From contig JAHHSL010000024.1 in assembly GCA_020025235.1 (NCBI GenBank), positions 1-30,838 on the forward strand: a stretch of 30,838 nt of DNA, given 5' to 3'. The DNA is from Ruthenibacterium sp. GTDB taxonomy: Bacteria > Bacillota > Clostridia > Oscillospirales > Ruminococcaceae. The notes beneath the pieces were generated by a model, which saw nothing but the letters and a program-made list of their open reading frames with translations, ran no database searches and had not been told where the DNA came from. The translations under genes and the position numbers were made by a program. Of the stretch, positions 20,531 through 28,838 are shown one piece after another (the first letter of the stretch is position 1; each line of letters starts with the position of its first letter).

Positions 20531-22266
20531 TATTCCGCCGCAAGCTGGCTGCGGTATAGATTGGCATACACGCCGTTTTTCGCAAGAAGTTCTTCGTGCG
20601 TGCCCTGCTCTGCAATGCGCCCTGCATCCATAACGATGATCCTGTCTGCCGATTCGATCGTGGAAAGGCGGTGCGCCACAACAAAGCTTGTGCGCCCCTG
20701 CATCAGCGTTTCAAACGCCTTCTGCACCAGCATTTCGGTCCGGGTATCGATGTTCGACGTTGCCTCGTCCAGGATCAGCATCTCGGGGCGGCACAGCAGA
20801 ATGCGCGCAATGCACAAAAGCTGCTTTTGCCCTGCGGAAAGGTTCCCGCCGCCCGGTGTGATGATTGTATCATAGCCCTGCGGCAGCCGCCGGATGAAGC
20901 CGTCCGCATGCGCCGCTTTGGCCGCGCTGCGGATTTCCTCATCCGATGCATCCGGCCTGCCGTACGCGATATTATCACGGACGCTTGCGCTTTTCAGCCA
21001 TGTTTCCTGCAGCACCATACCGTACATTCCGCGCAGCGCGCTGCGCTTCATCCGGAGGATATCCGTGCCGTCCACGGCGATCGTACCGGAATCGGCATCG
21101 TAAAAGCGCATCAGCAGATTGATCAGCGTCGTTTTGCCGCAGCCTGTTTTGCCGACGATCGCGATCCGCTGTCCCGGCTTTGCCTCAAGATTGAAATTTT
21201 CGATCAGACGCACCGACGGCGTATAAGAAAAGCACACGTTTTCCACGGAAACACGTCCGCCGCATGTGTTCGGCTGCAGCGCATCCGGCGCTTCCTCTTC
21301 GGCGGGATATTCGTCAATGATCTGCAGGATGCGCTCTGCACTTGCCGCAGCCGCCTGTATCTGCGCGAGCACGCCCGTCACTTCGTTGAACGGCTTTGTA
21401 TACTGGTTCGCATACGTCAGAAAGCAGCTGAGCTGTCCGACCGTGATGCTGCCGCTGACCGCTGAAAGCGCGCCGATCACACCCACCGCCGCATAGACGA
21501 TCGAATTGACAAAGCGTGTGCCCGGATTTGTCACGGAGGAATAAAACACGCTTTTGCGACCCGTCTCGTACAGCTCATCGCAGATTTTATCCAATTCTTC
21601 AAAGCAGTGCTCCTCGCTGCCGAACGCGCGGATGACGTCCTGCCCCGATACCGTTTCGTTCACAAAGCCGGACATGCGCCCCTGCGCTTCGCTCTGCGCA
21701 CGGAAAAATCCCGTGGTGCGCTTTGCCACAAAGCCCGCAAACGCAATGGAAAGCGGCGTGACCAGCACAACGACAAGCGCGATCACCGGATTGAGCACCA
21801 GCATAACGACCAGTGTGCCCAGAATCGTTGCCACACCGGGCAAAAGCTGCGTCAGCCCCTGCAGCAGGCCGTCCGATACAAAATCCGCATCGTTGACAAG
21901 GCGGCTGATGATATCCCCGTGGGAATGTCCGTCGATACAGCGCAGCGGCGCGCGGCTGACGGCGCAGAAGGCATCGCTTCGCATATCATTGGAAACTGCC
22001 GCCGAAAGCTTTCGGGTGCAGACGTTCATCTCCCACTGGCTCAGCGCCGCAAGCAAAACCGAAGCGCACAGCAGCAAAAGCCACTTTGTCACTCCGGCAA
22101 AATCCACTCTGCCCGCGCCGAGGATGCAGTCCACGGCATTGCCGATGAACACCGGCCCGAGCAGCGTGAACAGCACATAGAAAATCGCACACACGCAGCC
22201 GCCTGCAAAGCAGCCGCGGTACGGCTTTGCATAGCGCACAACACGCTTTAAAACAACCCTTTTCAC
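20530..22266 (-). CDS. ABC exporter subunit with the intact ATPase site (permease-ATPase)
   Basis: Half-transporter of the multidrug/lipid exporter type, 578 aa: six transmembrane helices (about residues 15-300) fused to a nucleotide-binding domain. Walker A is VGKTGCGKTT (371-380), Walker B LILDE with catalytic Glu501, switch His532 (AHRLS). Its signature is LSAGQ (476-480) rather than LSGGQ. It starts with an ATG that overlaps the end of the partner gene by 4 bases and is co-transcribed with it. The partner has a degenerate site, so the two should form a heterodimer like TM287/288, LmrCD or BmrCD. The substrate cannot be inferred. Confidence 0.93.
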   Translation of the reverse strand: MKRVVLKRVVRYAKPYRGCFAGGCVCAIFYVLFTLLGPVFIGNAVDCILGAGRVDFAGVTKWLLLLCASVLLAALSQWEMNVCTRKLSAAVSNDMRSDAFCAVSRAPLRCIDGHSHGDIISRLVNDADFVSDGLLQGLTQLLPGVATILGTLVVMLVLNPVIALVVVLVTPLSIAFAGFVAKRTTGFFRAQSEAQGRMSGFVNETVSGQDVIRAFGSEEHCFEELDKICDELYETGRKSVFYSSVTNPGTRFVNSIVYAAVGVIGALSAVSGSITVGQLSCFLTYANQYTKPFNEVTGVLAQIQAAAASAERILQIIDEYPAEEEAPDALQPNTCGGRVSVENVCFSYTPSVRLIENFNLEAKPGQRIAIVGKTGCGKTTLINLLMRFYDADSGTIAVDGTDILRMKRSALRGMYGMVLQETWLKSASVRDNIAYGRPDASDEEIRSAAKAAHADGFIRRLPQGYDTIITPGGGNLSAGQKQLLCIARILLCRPEMLILDEATSNIDTRTEMLVQKAFETLMQGRTSFVVAHRLSTIESADRIIVMDAGRIAEQGTHEELLAKNGVYANLYRSQLAAE

Positions 22267-23993
22267 TCCGCCGCCTCCTTTGCCGCGATCCCCTGCGAAC
22301 GGCAGATTTCACGGTACACGCTGCATTCGGCCAAAAGCTGTTCATGCGTGCCGAAGCCGCACTGCCGTCCGTCATCCAGAACCAGGATCCGGTCTGCGTG
22401 CTTGAGCGCCGAAGCGCGCTGTGAAATCATCACGACCGTCATGCCCTGCGTCTTTTCCCGCAGCGCACGGCGCAGCGCCGCGTCCGTCGCATAGTCCAGT
22501 GCGGACGAAGCATCGTCCAGGATCAGAATTTCCGGTCTTTTCGCAAGCGCGCGTGCAATGGCAAGGCGCTGCTTCTGCCCGCCGGAAAGATTCTTGCCGC
22601 CCTCGCGCACCGGTTCATCCAGTGCACCCGGCTTTTCCCGCACAAAATCCGCGGCCTGCGCGATCTCCAGTGCCTGCCACAATTGCGCATCCGGCACGTC
22701 TGCGCCCAGCGTCAGGTTGCTGCGCACGGTGCCCGTGAAAAGGCGCGGTGTCTGCGGCACGATGCCGATTTTCTTATGCAGCGCGGCGGCAGACCGTTCC
22801 CGCACGCTGACGCCGTTGATCAGCACTGTGCCCTGCGATGCATCATATGCGCGGCACAAAAGCCGTGCCGTGGTGGTTTTGCCGCAGCCTGTGCCGCCGA
22901 TGATGCCAAGCGTCTGCCCGCGCTTTACTGAAAAATCAAGATCCTCCAGCGCATCTTCCCCCGCATCCGGATATCGGAAGCTGACGTGAAAAAACCGGAT
23001 GCAGTCCGCGCCCTTTGGCTCTGTGCCGTCCTGCTCGGGCTGCGGCATCGAGCTTTCCGTTTCCAGTACCGTGCTGATGCGTTTTGCACCCGCAAGGGCT
23101 TTTGTGAACACCACAATGATGTTTGCCAGTACGATCAATGCCAGCAGCGTCTGGGTCATGTAATTCACCAGTGCAATGATCTCACCCTGTTCGATCCCGC
23201 CGGTCTGCGCCGTTCCGGCACCCGCCCAGACGATGGCGGCGATAGCAAGGTTCACGATCACGGATGTAACCGGATTGAGCAGTGCCGAAAGACGTCCGAC
23301 GCGCACCGTCAGCGCGGCAAGGTCATCCCCCGCCCTGCGGAAATCGCGGATCTCGTCCTCCTGCTTGGAAAAGGCACGGATCACACGCGCACCCTCCAGA
23401 TTTTCGCCCGAAAGACGTGCGATCGTATCCTGCCCGCGCTGAATACGGGCATACTGCGGCAGGCTTTTCTTTGTGACCAGATACAGCACCAGCATAATCA
23501 ACGGTGTGGAAACCAAAAACACCAATGCAATTTTGGCGTTGATCGTAAACGCCATGACGATCGAACCGATCGTCAAAAACGGTGCGCGCACCGCGAGCCG
23601 GATAAACATGTTGACGCCGGTCTGCACCTGCGTCACATCGTTTGTCAGGCGCGTGATGAGCGAATTTGTTCCGATCTTTCCGCACTGTTCCTGCGAAAGT
23701 GAAAAGACATGCCGGTAAAGATCCCGCCGCAGGCTGCGGCCGAAGCCGTGCGCACACACCGCCGCAAAATACTGGCACGTCAGCGCACACCCAAGCCCCA
23801 CTGCCCCCAAAAGCAGCAGCAGGACGCCGTGCCCGATAATAAAGCGCACGTCCCCGTTTGCAATGCCCTTGTCGATGATCGAAGCCATGATAAGCGGAAC
23901 AAACAGTTCCAGTATCGCTTCTGTCAGCTTGAAAACCGGCCCCAGGATCAGCTGTTTGCGGTAGCCGTCAAAGTATCGAAACAATCTTTTCAC
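22263..23993 (-). CDS. ABC exporter subunit with degenerate ATPase site (permease-ATPase)
   Basis: Partner half-transporter, 576 aa, with the same layout. Walker A GGTGCGKTT (366-374) and signature LSGGQ (469-473) are intact. However Walker B reads LILDD, with Asp494 replacing the catalytic Glu, and the switch residue is Gln525 (SQRAS) instead of His. These two changes are the hallmark of the degenerate subunit in heterodimeric exporters. The start is GTG at 23993 with GGGGG nine bases upstream. It is the first gene of a two-gene operon whose promoter at 24026-24053 overlaps an inverted repeat. No adjacent regulator gene is present. Confidence 0.93.
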   Translation of the reverse strand: MKRLFRYFDGYRKQLILGPVFKLTEAILELFVPLIMASIIDKGIANGDVRFIIGHGVLLLLLGAVGLGCALTCQYFAAVCAHGFGRSLRRDLYRHVFSLSQEQCGKIGTNSLITRLTNDVTQVQTGVNMFIRLAVRAPFLTIGSIVMAFTINAKIALVFLVSTPLIMLVLYLVTKKSLPQYARIQRGQDTIARLSGENLEGARVIRAFSKQEDEIRDFRRAGDDLAALTVRVGRLSALLNPVTSVIVNLAIAAIVWAGAGTAQTGGIEQGEIIALVNYMTQTLLALIVLANIIVVFTKALAGAKRISTVLETESSMPQPEQDGTEPKGADCIRFFHVSFRYPDAGEDALEDLDFSVKRGQTLGIIGGTGCGKTTTARLLCRAYDASQGTVLINGVSVRERSAAALHKKIGIVPQTPRLFTGTVRSNLTLGADVPDAQLWQALEIAQAADFVREKPGALDEPVREGGKNLSGGQKQRLAIARALAKRPEILILDDASSALDYATDAALRRALREKTQGMTVVMISQRASALKHADRILVLDDGRQCGFGTHEQLLAECSVYREICRSQGIAAKEAAE

Positions 23994-24025
23994 CGATTGG
24001 ATCCCCCTTGTGAATCGTTACGCAT

Positions 24026-24057
24026 ATTGTATCACAGGCGCTTGCATTTGCAATGCA
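24026..24057 (-). promoter_or_regulatory. Promoter of the ABC exporter operon with overlapping inverted repeat
   Basis: On the minus strand TTGCAA (24053-24048) and TACAAT (24031-24026) are separated by 16 bases. TGCATT-TGC-AATGCA (24043-24057) is a 6-bp inverted repeat covering the -35, a possible repressor site. Confidence 0.55.
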
Positions 24058-24076
24058 TTTTCTTTTTCTTCAGTTC

Positions 24077-24115
24077 AAAACCCGCATAAGGACGCACTGT
24101 CTTTATGCGGGTTTT
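24077..24115 (-). terminator. Terminator after rlmH
   Basis: A 13-bp stem (AAAACCCGCATAA with its complement, 24077-24089 and 24103-24115), located four bases after the rlmH stop. The T-run is short on both strands. Confidence 0.75.
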
Positions 24116-24118
24116 GCT

Positions 24119-24604
24119 TTATTTATGATATTTTCCGCCGCTGCTGATCGAATAGGCGCGGTAGATCTGCTCGAGCAGCATCACGCGCGCAAGCTGATGC
24201 GGGAATGTCATTTTGCTCATGGAAAGACGGACGGCGGCTTCTTTTTTCACGCTGTCCGCAAGCCCGTGCGAAGAACCGATCACGAACGCAACGCCGCCCG
24301 CACCGCTTCCCGCCCGCTGCTGCAGATATTCTGCAAGCTCCTCGCTTGTCTTTTGCTTTCCCTCAATGCACATCGCCACGATCGCACTGGATTTCGGCAC
24401 CGCCGCAAGGATCGCCTTGCCCTCTTTTTCCAGTGCCTTTTCGATCACGGCGGGCGAAGCGTTCTTTTCCGCGATCATTTCTTCCGGCAGCTCGATGATT
24501 TTCAGCTTGCAGTAAGCGGAAAGGCGTTTTTCGTATTCGGCTGCCGCCTTTTTAAAGTAATCCGCATTCAGCTTGCCGAGTGCGATGACGGTTATGTTCT
24601 GCAC
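24119..24604 (-). CDS. rlmH: 23S rRNA pseudouridine-1915 N3-methyltransferase RlmH
   Basis: SPOUT-fold methyltransferase that modifies pseudouridine 1915 of 23S rRNA in the assembled ribosome, using S-adenosylmethionine. At 161 aa it has the usual length. FVIGSSHGLADSV (about residues 110-122) is the cofactor-binding knot. The C-terminal part has LSMSKMTFPHQLARVMLLEQIYRAYSI, the family signature ending in YHK. The start is GTG at 24604 with GGAGG eight bases upstream. It lies just downstream of walJ, as in Bacillus. Confidence 0.97.
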   Translation of the reverse strand: MQNITVIALGKLNADYFKKAAAEYEKRLSAYCKLKIIELPEEMIAEKNASPAVIEKALEKEGKAILAAVPKSSAIVAMCIEGKQKTSEELAEYLQQRAGSGAGGVAFVIGSSHGLADSVKKEAAVRLSMSKMTFPHQLARVMLLEQIYRAYSISSGGKYHK

Positions 24605-24638
24605 GATGCATTCCTCCGTTTATCGTCCGCGTATGTAT

Positions 24639-25430
24639 TTAAAAATCGATCACCGGCGATATCTCATTGCGCATCGCCGCATAAAGCGTATACTGCGTGC
24701 TGTCTGCAAAGCCTGCTTCATGCATGGCGGCGCGCACATTTTCCAATGCCAGCTCCGGTGTGTTGTTTTCCTTGCTGATGTGGCAGAGCGAAAAATTACG
24801 GCACCCGTTCTGCGCCAGCATCACGATCGCCGCGGCGCAGTCGTCATTGCTCAGGTGTCCGTTGGGCGATGCGATGCGCGTTTTCAGATAGTACGGATAC
24901 GGCCCCGCCATCAGCATGCCGCGGTCATAATTCGATTCCAGCCCCACCACGTCGGAAAGCAGCAGGTTTGCCAGTACTTCGTCGCTTACATAGCCAAGGT
25001 CCGTCGCAATGGAAACCACCTTGCCCTGCGGCGTAGTGATGCGGTATCCGCGGCACGCGACAGAATCGTGGCTCGTTTCAAAGCTCTGCACCGAAAAGCC
25101 GCCGACGTCCTGCGTTCTTCCGTCAATGTCGATCAGCACCGCATCAGCCGGAACAAGCCCGTGCGACAAAAGATATTCAAGCGTCGGTGCACTTCCATAC
25201 ACCGGCACCGGATGATATTTCAAGAAAATCGCAAGGCCGGATACATGATCCGAATGTTCGTGCGTCACCAGGATCCCGCACAGATTTTCCGGCGCAAGCC
25301 CCAGTGCCTTGAGCGCATTTGTCGTCATCCGGCAGCTTCTGCCCATATCTACCAGCAGAAAGCGCCCGTCTTCCTCCACCAGTGCACTGTTTCCGGAAGA
25401 GCCGGAATACAGTGTCGTAAATTGTGCCAT
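24639..25430 (-). CDS. walJ: MBL-fold metallohydrolase WalJ/YycJ
   Basis: Metallo-beta-lactamase-fold hydrolase of the YycJ/WalJ family, a probable nuclease linked in Bacillus to the WalRK cell-wall operon and DNA-replication/cell-division coordination. The product is 263 aa. The N-terminal SGSSGNS pattern and the metal motif THEHSDH (56-62) are clear, with further His/Asp residues downstream (SFETSHDS and a late LCHIS). The start is ATG 25430 with GGAGG four bases upstream; an open frame to 25472 enters the murA terminator. Downstream rlmH matches the Bacillus neighbourhood, but no walRK genes are in this window. Confidence 0.9.
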   Translation of the reverse strand: MAQFTTLYSGSSGNSALVEEDGRFLLVDMGRSCRMTTNALKALGLAPENLCGILVTHEHSDHVSGLAIFLKYHPVPVYGSAPTLEYLLSHGLVPADAVLIDIDGRTQDVGGFSVQSFETSHDSVACRGYRITTPQGKVVSIATDLGYVSDEVLANLLLSDVVGLESNYDRGMLMAGPYPYYLKTRIASPNGHLSNDDCAAAIVMLAQNGCRNFSLCHISKENNTPELALENVRAAMHEAGFADSTQYTLYAAMRNEISPVIDF

Positions 25431-25451
25431 GAAGTCCTCCGTTTCAACCTC

Positions 25452-25481
25452 AAAAAAAGAAGGGGCTTTCAAAGCCCCTTC
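25452..25481 (-). terminator. Terminator after murA
   Basis: GAAGGGGCTTT and AAAGCCCCTTC form an 11-bp perfect stem around one base plus closing pairs. On the minus strand it is followed by seven T, 10 bases after the murA stop. Confidence 0.92.
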
Positions 25482-25490
25482 CCATTGTTT

Positions 25491-26777
25491 TTACAGTGCT
25501 GCCTGACGTGCCGCGCTATCGGGGATATTCACCTGTTTGATATCCGCGCCCAGACCCTGCAGCTTTTCCACGATATCCTCGTATCCGCGCTGAATATGGC
25601 TGATCTCATCCACTTCCGAAATGCCGTCGGCTGCAAGCGCTGCAACGATCAGCGCCGCACCGGCGCGAAGATCGGATGCGCGCAGCGGTGCAGGCAGAAG
25701 CTCCTGCACGCCTTCAATTACGGCGACCTGTCCGTCCACCTGAACGTTTGCACCCATGCGGGAAATTTCATCCACATAGCGGAACCGGTTTTTCCAGATC
25801 CCCTCTGTGATAATGGATGTGCCCTTTGCAAGCGTAAGCAGAACCGTCATCAGCGGCTGCATATCCGTCGGGAAGCCCGGATGGGGCATCGTTTTGATAT
25901 TCAGCGGCTTAAGGTCGCCGGTTCGGCTGATGCGCAGGGAATCGTCAAATTCCTCGATCAGCGCGCCCGCCTTTTCCAGCTTGCTTGTGATCGGTTCCAG
26001 ATGCTTCGGGATCACGTTTTTGATCAGCACATTGCCGCCCGTGATCGTTGCGGCCACCATATAGCTGCCCGCTTCGATCTGATCGGGAATGATCGAATAG
26101 GTGCATCCGTGCATCTTTTTCACGCCGCGGATCTTGATCACATCCGTACCGGCGCCGCGCACATCGGCACCCATCATATTCAAAAAGTTTGCAACGTCTA
26201 CGATATGCGGTTCCTTTGCGACGTTTTCCAGCACGGTCTGGCCTTCTGCCATAACTGCCGCAAGCATTGCGTTGATCGTTGCGCCGACGGAAACGGTATC
26301 AAAGAACACGTCTTCGCCGATGAGCTGTTCCGCTTCCACGCCGATCATGCCGTATTCCACGGATTCACTTGCACCAAGCGAAGCAAACGCCTTCAAATGC
26401 TGATCGATCGGGCGCGGGCCCAGATCGCAGCCGCCGGGCATTGCCACCGTCGCTTTTTTGAAGCGGCCGAGCAGTGCGCCGAGAAAATAATACGAGGCAC
26501 GCATCTGGCGCGAAAGCTCATCCGGAACCATCGTGCTGTTGACATGAGCCGTATCGATTTCGAGTGTATGTTTATTGATGACACGAACCTGCGCACCCAT
26601 AGCGCTGAGGATTTCGACCGAAGCGCTGACGTCACTGATGTTGGGCAGATTTTCGATAATGCACTTATCGCCCGCAAGAATCGTTGCCGGCAAAATGGCA
26701 ACCGCCGCATTTTTAGCGCCGCTGATCACAACTTCGCCCACCAACGGTTTCCCGCCGTGAATGACAAACTTTTCCAA
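25491..26777 (-). CDS. murA: UDP-N-acetylglucosamine 1-carboxyvinyltransferase
   Basis: First committed enzyme of peptidoglycan synthesis: it transfers enolpyruvate from phosphoenolpyruvate to UDP-GlcNAc. The 428-aa product starts MEKFVIHGGKPLVGEVVISG, with Lys22-Asn23 (GAKNAAV) in the substrate site. It carries the catalytic cysteine Cys117 in MPGGCDLGPRPID, the residue that fosfomycin alkylates, so this copy is expected to be fosfomycin-sensitive. HPGFPTDMQP is also typical. Length and motifs are standard. Firmicutes often carry two copies (murAA, murAB); I cannot tell which this is. The weakly marked start has AAAGGAG upstream. A good promoter lies about 180 bases upstream. Confidence 0.97.
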   Translation of the reverse strand: MEKFVIHGGKPLVGEVVISGAKNAAVAILPATILAGDKCIIENLPNISDVSASVEILSAMGAQVRVINKHTLEIDTAHVNSTMVPDELSRQMRASYYFLGALLGRFKKATVAMPGGCDLGPRPIDQHLKAFASLGASESVEYGMIGVEAEQLIGEDVFFDTVSVGATINAMLAAVMAEGQTVLENVAKEPHIVDVANFLNMMGADVRGAGTDVIKIRGVKKMHGCTYSIIPDQIEAGSYMVAATITGGNVLIKNVIPKHLEPITSKLEKAGALIEEFDDSLRISRTGDLKPLNIKTMPHPGFPTDMQPLMTVLLTLAKGTSIITEGIWKNRFRYVDEISRMGANVQVDGQVAVIEGVQELLPAPLRASDLRAGAALIVAALAADGISEVDEISHIQRGYEDIVEKLQGLGADIKQVNIPDSAARQAAL

Positions 26778-26958
26778 TCGACGTACTCTCCTTTGAGTAA
26801 ATTTCTATGAAATCGGGCCATGAAGGCCCTGAATGAAGCATACTGCAACTTTCTTAGTATACACTGACTGCATGCAAAATAAAAGCGGAATTTCCTTTTT
26901 TTCATCGGAAAACGCAAATTTTCCGAATACACCAAAATTTATCCTGCACTCGTTCTAT

Positions 26959-26987
26959 AGTATATCTGTTTTTCCCTGTTTTGGCAA
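26959..26987 (-). promoter_or_regulatory. Sigma-A promoter of murA
   Basis: On the minus strand TTGCCA (26987-26982) and TATACT (26964-26959) are separated by 17 bases, about 180 bases upstream of murA. A second TATACT at about 26862-26857 lacks a convincing -35. Confidence 0.75.
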
Positions 26988-27023
26988 CAAATTTTATCAT
27001 TTACCACATTTTTAAAGGGATAC

Positions 27024-27078
27024 GACCGAACCGCGCCCCTTCCCGCCCATATCATTTGGGCAGGAAAGCGCGCCGGTC
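27024..27078 (-). terminator. Imperfect hairpin after the M23 peptidase gene
   Basis: Starting 16 bases after the stop codon, GACCG, GCGC, TCC and GCCC pair with GGGC, GGA, GCGC and CGGTC across mismatches. There is no T-run, only CCCTTTAAAAATG, so termination is plausible but weakly supported. Confidence 0.4.
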
Positions 27079-27093
27079 CGGCCGCATTTTGTA

Positions 27094-28725
27094 TTATTTC
27101 GGGACCGTGAGATACGGACGCGGATTGATCCACTTGCCGTTCACCTGAACTTCAAAGTGCAGATGCGGCCCGGATGTGTTGCCCGTCACGCCGATCTTTG
27201 CAATCGGCTGGCCTTTCACCACATAATCCCCTTTGTTCACCAGCAGCTCCGAGCAGTGCGCGTATACGGTCGAGAACGTATTTCCGTGGTCGATCTTGAT
27301 GAATTTGCCATACGTCCACATGCCGCCGCCCATACCCTCGGCGTCCATGGAAATTTCCACCACGCCGTTATCGGCCGCCACGATCACCGTTCCGATCGAA
27401 CCGGTGATATCCACCCCGCGGTGCACCGGCCAGCCGGTGCCTGCCCAGCGGCTGATGCCGCGGTAATCCGGTACAGGCCATGCAAAGGTGCCCGTTGCCG
27501 GGTCGCCCGCATTTCCGCCGTACGGATTGTATGTGCCGTACCGCGTGATCTGCGGCACAGCCGGAACGATCACATTCGGCTCGCTGGTTTCGATGCGCTG
27601 CACCTCCACGCCGTCGATATAGACAACATCCTCAAACAGCTCGGTCTGTCCGTCCGAAGCTTCCTGTTCTATGATTTCCTTGCCCCAGCGGAGCTGCGCA
27701 TCATAAATGACTTCCGGTTCGGCCTGGGTCGTCACAACGCGGGAAATGCTGTGCACCGCCTGCACCCCAAGCATATCCCAGCCTTCCAGTGTGCCGCCGT
27801 CCGAAAGGTTCACCGGCAGTTCGCCGTGCAGGCGCGCCATAAGGCAATCCAGGCTGACAACGGTAGAAGTAAAGTAAAGCCCCGGTTTCAGCTGTACGTC
27901 CTGCTGGAATTCGACACGCCAGCCCGGTTCGGCCGCATGTTCTTCCCGCAGGGGCTGCAGCAGGCTTTCGATCGCAGCGGAAAGCTCTTTGGATTCATTC
28001 GTAACGCCGATCAGCTCATCATTGACATAAACGCCCGTCGCCTCCATAAATTCAGCCGAGGATGTTTCGATGATCTTATCCGTCAGCTCCTTTTGGGAAT
28101 ACAGCGCGGCGCGGTCCACGATCGTGATCGAAAATTCCGGATGCACCTTCCAGTCGTCTTTCGTATTTGCGTTTTGGATACGATCCATGATGTCGTTATG
28201 TGCGGCATCATAAATACTTTCGTTTTCAATAAAGCCGACAAAATCGCCGCGGTAATCCACCCGCAGCGCAAACGTGGACGACAGGATGCTGTTCACCGTA
28301 ATGCCCAGCACCGCCAGTGCGCCGATCGGCAGCAGATAGGCAAGCCCGCGCGTGATCAGCCTGCGGTTCTGCACCACTCCGCGCAGGAAATACGCCGTTC
28401 CCTTTCCGGCGGCCGAAACGCCCGCGTCCTGTTCCTCCCGCATGATCCGGAACGCATTGCGGATGCCGCTTCGCATCTGCCGCCACGGGGCACGCAGATC
28501 TTCCCGCACCGCCGCAAAAAACGGACGGCAGGTGCGGACTGCAAACACGATCAGCCAGTGTATACTATCCCGAAGTGCCTTTGCCCCCGCGCGGATCCCC
28601 CGCGCCAGACGCAGCAGCGCATATTCCGATTCCAACCCTACAAAATAAAAAAGATCCCCGAAAAGGCTTAAAATCACATGGAAAACCGAATTGTCGGCCG
28701 GCATCCGGCGACCCTTTGATTCCAT
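27094..28725 (-). CDS. Membrane-anchored G5/M23 (LytM-type) peptidase
   Basis: A 543-aa protein, probably a cell-wall peptidase anchored to the membrane. Residues 1-126 are basic and amphipathic and should lie inside the cell. A single membrane segment follows (about 127-148, GLAYLLPIGALAVLGITVNSIL region), then an extracellular region. A G5 domain lies about at 328-396 (VVTTQAEPEV to IVPAVPQ). The M23/LytM domain (about 425-543) has all zinc/catalytic residues: His435 and Asp439 (HRGVD), His490 (YAHC), and His521 and His523 (HLHFEV). GGAGGG precedes the ATG, and it has its own strong promoter. A sporulation role (SpoIIQ/SpoIVFA-like) is possible, but the G5 layout is more like general wall hydrolases. 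Confidence 0.9.
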   Translation of the reverse strand: MESKGRRMPADNSVFHVILSLFGDLFYFVGLESEYALLRLARGIRAGAKALRDSIHWLIVFAVRTCRPFFAAVREDLRAPWRQMRSGIRNAFRIMREEQDAGVSAAGKGTAYFLRGVVQNRRLITRGLAYLLPIGALAVLGITVNSILSSTFALRVDYRGDFVGFIENESIYDAAHNDIMDRIQNANTKDDWKVHPEFSITIVDRAALYSQKELTDKIIETSSAEFMEATGVYVNDELIGVTNESKELSAAIESLLQPLREEHAAEPGWRVEFQQDVQLKPGLYFTSTVVSLDCLMARLHGELPVNLSDGGTLEGWDMLGVQAVHSISRVVTTQAEPEVIYDAQLRWGKEIIEQEASDGQTELFEDVVYIDGVEVQRIETSEPNVIVPAVPQITRYGTYNPYGGNAGDPATGTFAWPVPDYRGISRWAGTGWPVHRGVDITGSIGTVIVAADNGVVEISMDAEGMGGGMWTYGKFIKIDHGNTFSTVYAHCSELLVNKGDYVVKGQPIAKIGVTGNTSGPHLHFEVQVNGKWINPRPYLTVPK

Positions 28726-28759
28726 AAATGACTCCCTCCTTTTCCTTTTTTCATCAAAC

Positions 28760-28811
28760 GGCCAAAAAGGCCTAATTCTAATTATTATACACGATTCTTA
28801 TTTTATTGCAA
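28760..28811 (-). promoter_or_regulatory. Strong sigma-A promoter of the M23 peptidase gene
   Basis: On the minus strand TTGCAA (28811-28806) and TATAAT (28789-28784) are separated by 16 bases. A GGCC-TTTTT-GGCC inverted repeat at 28772-28760 lies just downstream of the expected start. Confidence 0.75.
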
Positions 28812-28838
28812 CTTTCGGGATGGTTTCCGGGATGGTTT

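Larger units (their letters stand above)
26778..27093 (-). other. Gap between the M23 gene and murA
   Basis: A 316-base region with no gene. It holds the murA promoter at 26959-26987, a leader of about 180 bases with no clear structure, and an imperfect hairpin behind the M23 gene at 27024-27078. Confidence 0.6.

Noticed and set aside
24573..26810. A 745-codon plus-strand open frame antisense to walJ and murA, and similar long frames antisense to phoH (16381-17841), ylbJ (18851-20176) and the M23 gene (27157-28671)
   Set aside because: They cover well-supported genes on the opposite strand and have shadow-type composition, without plausible starts.
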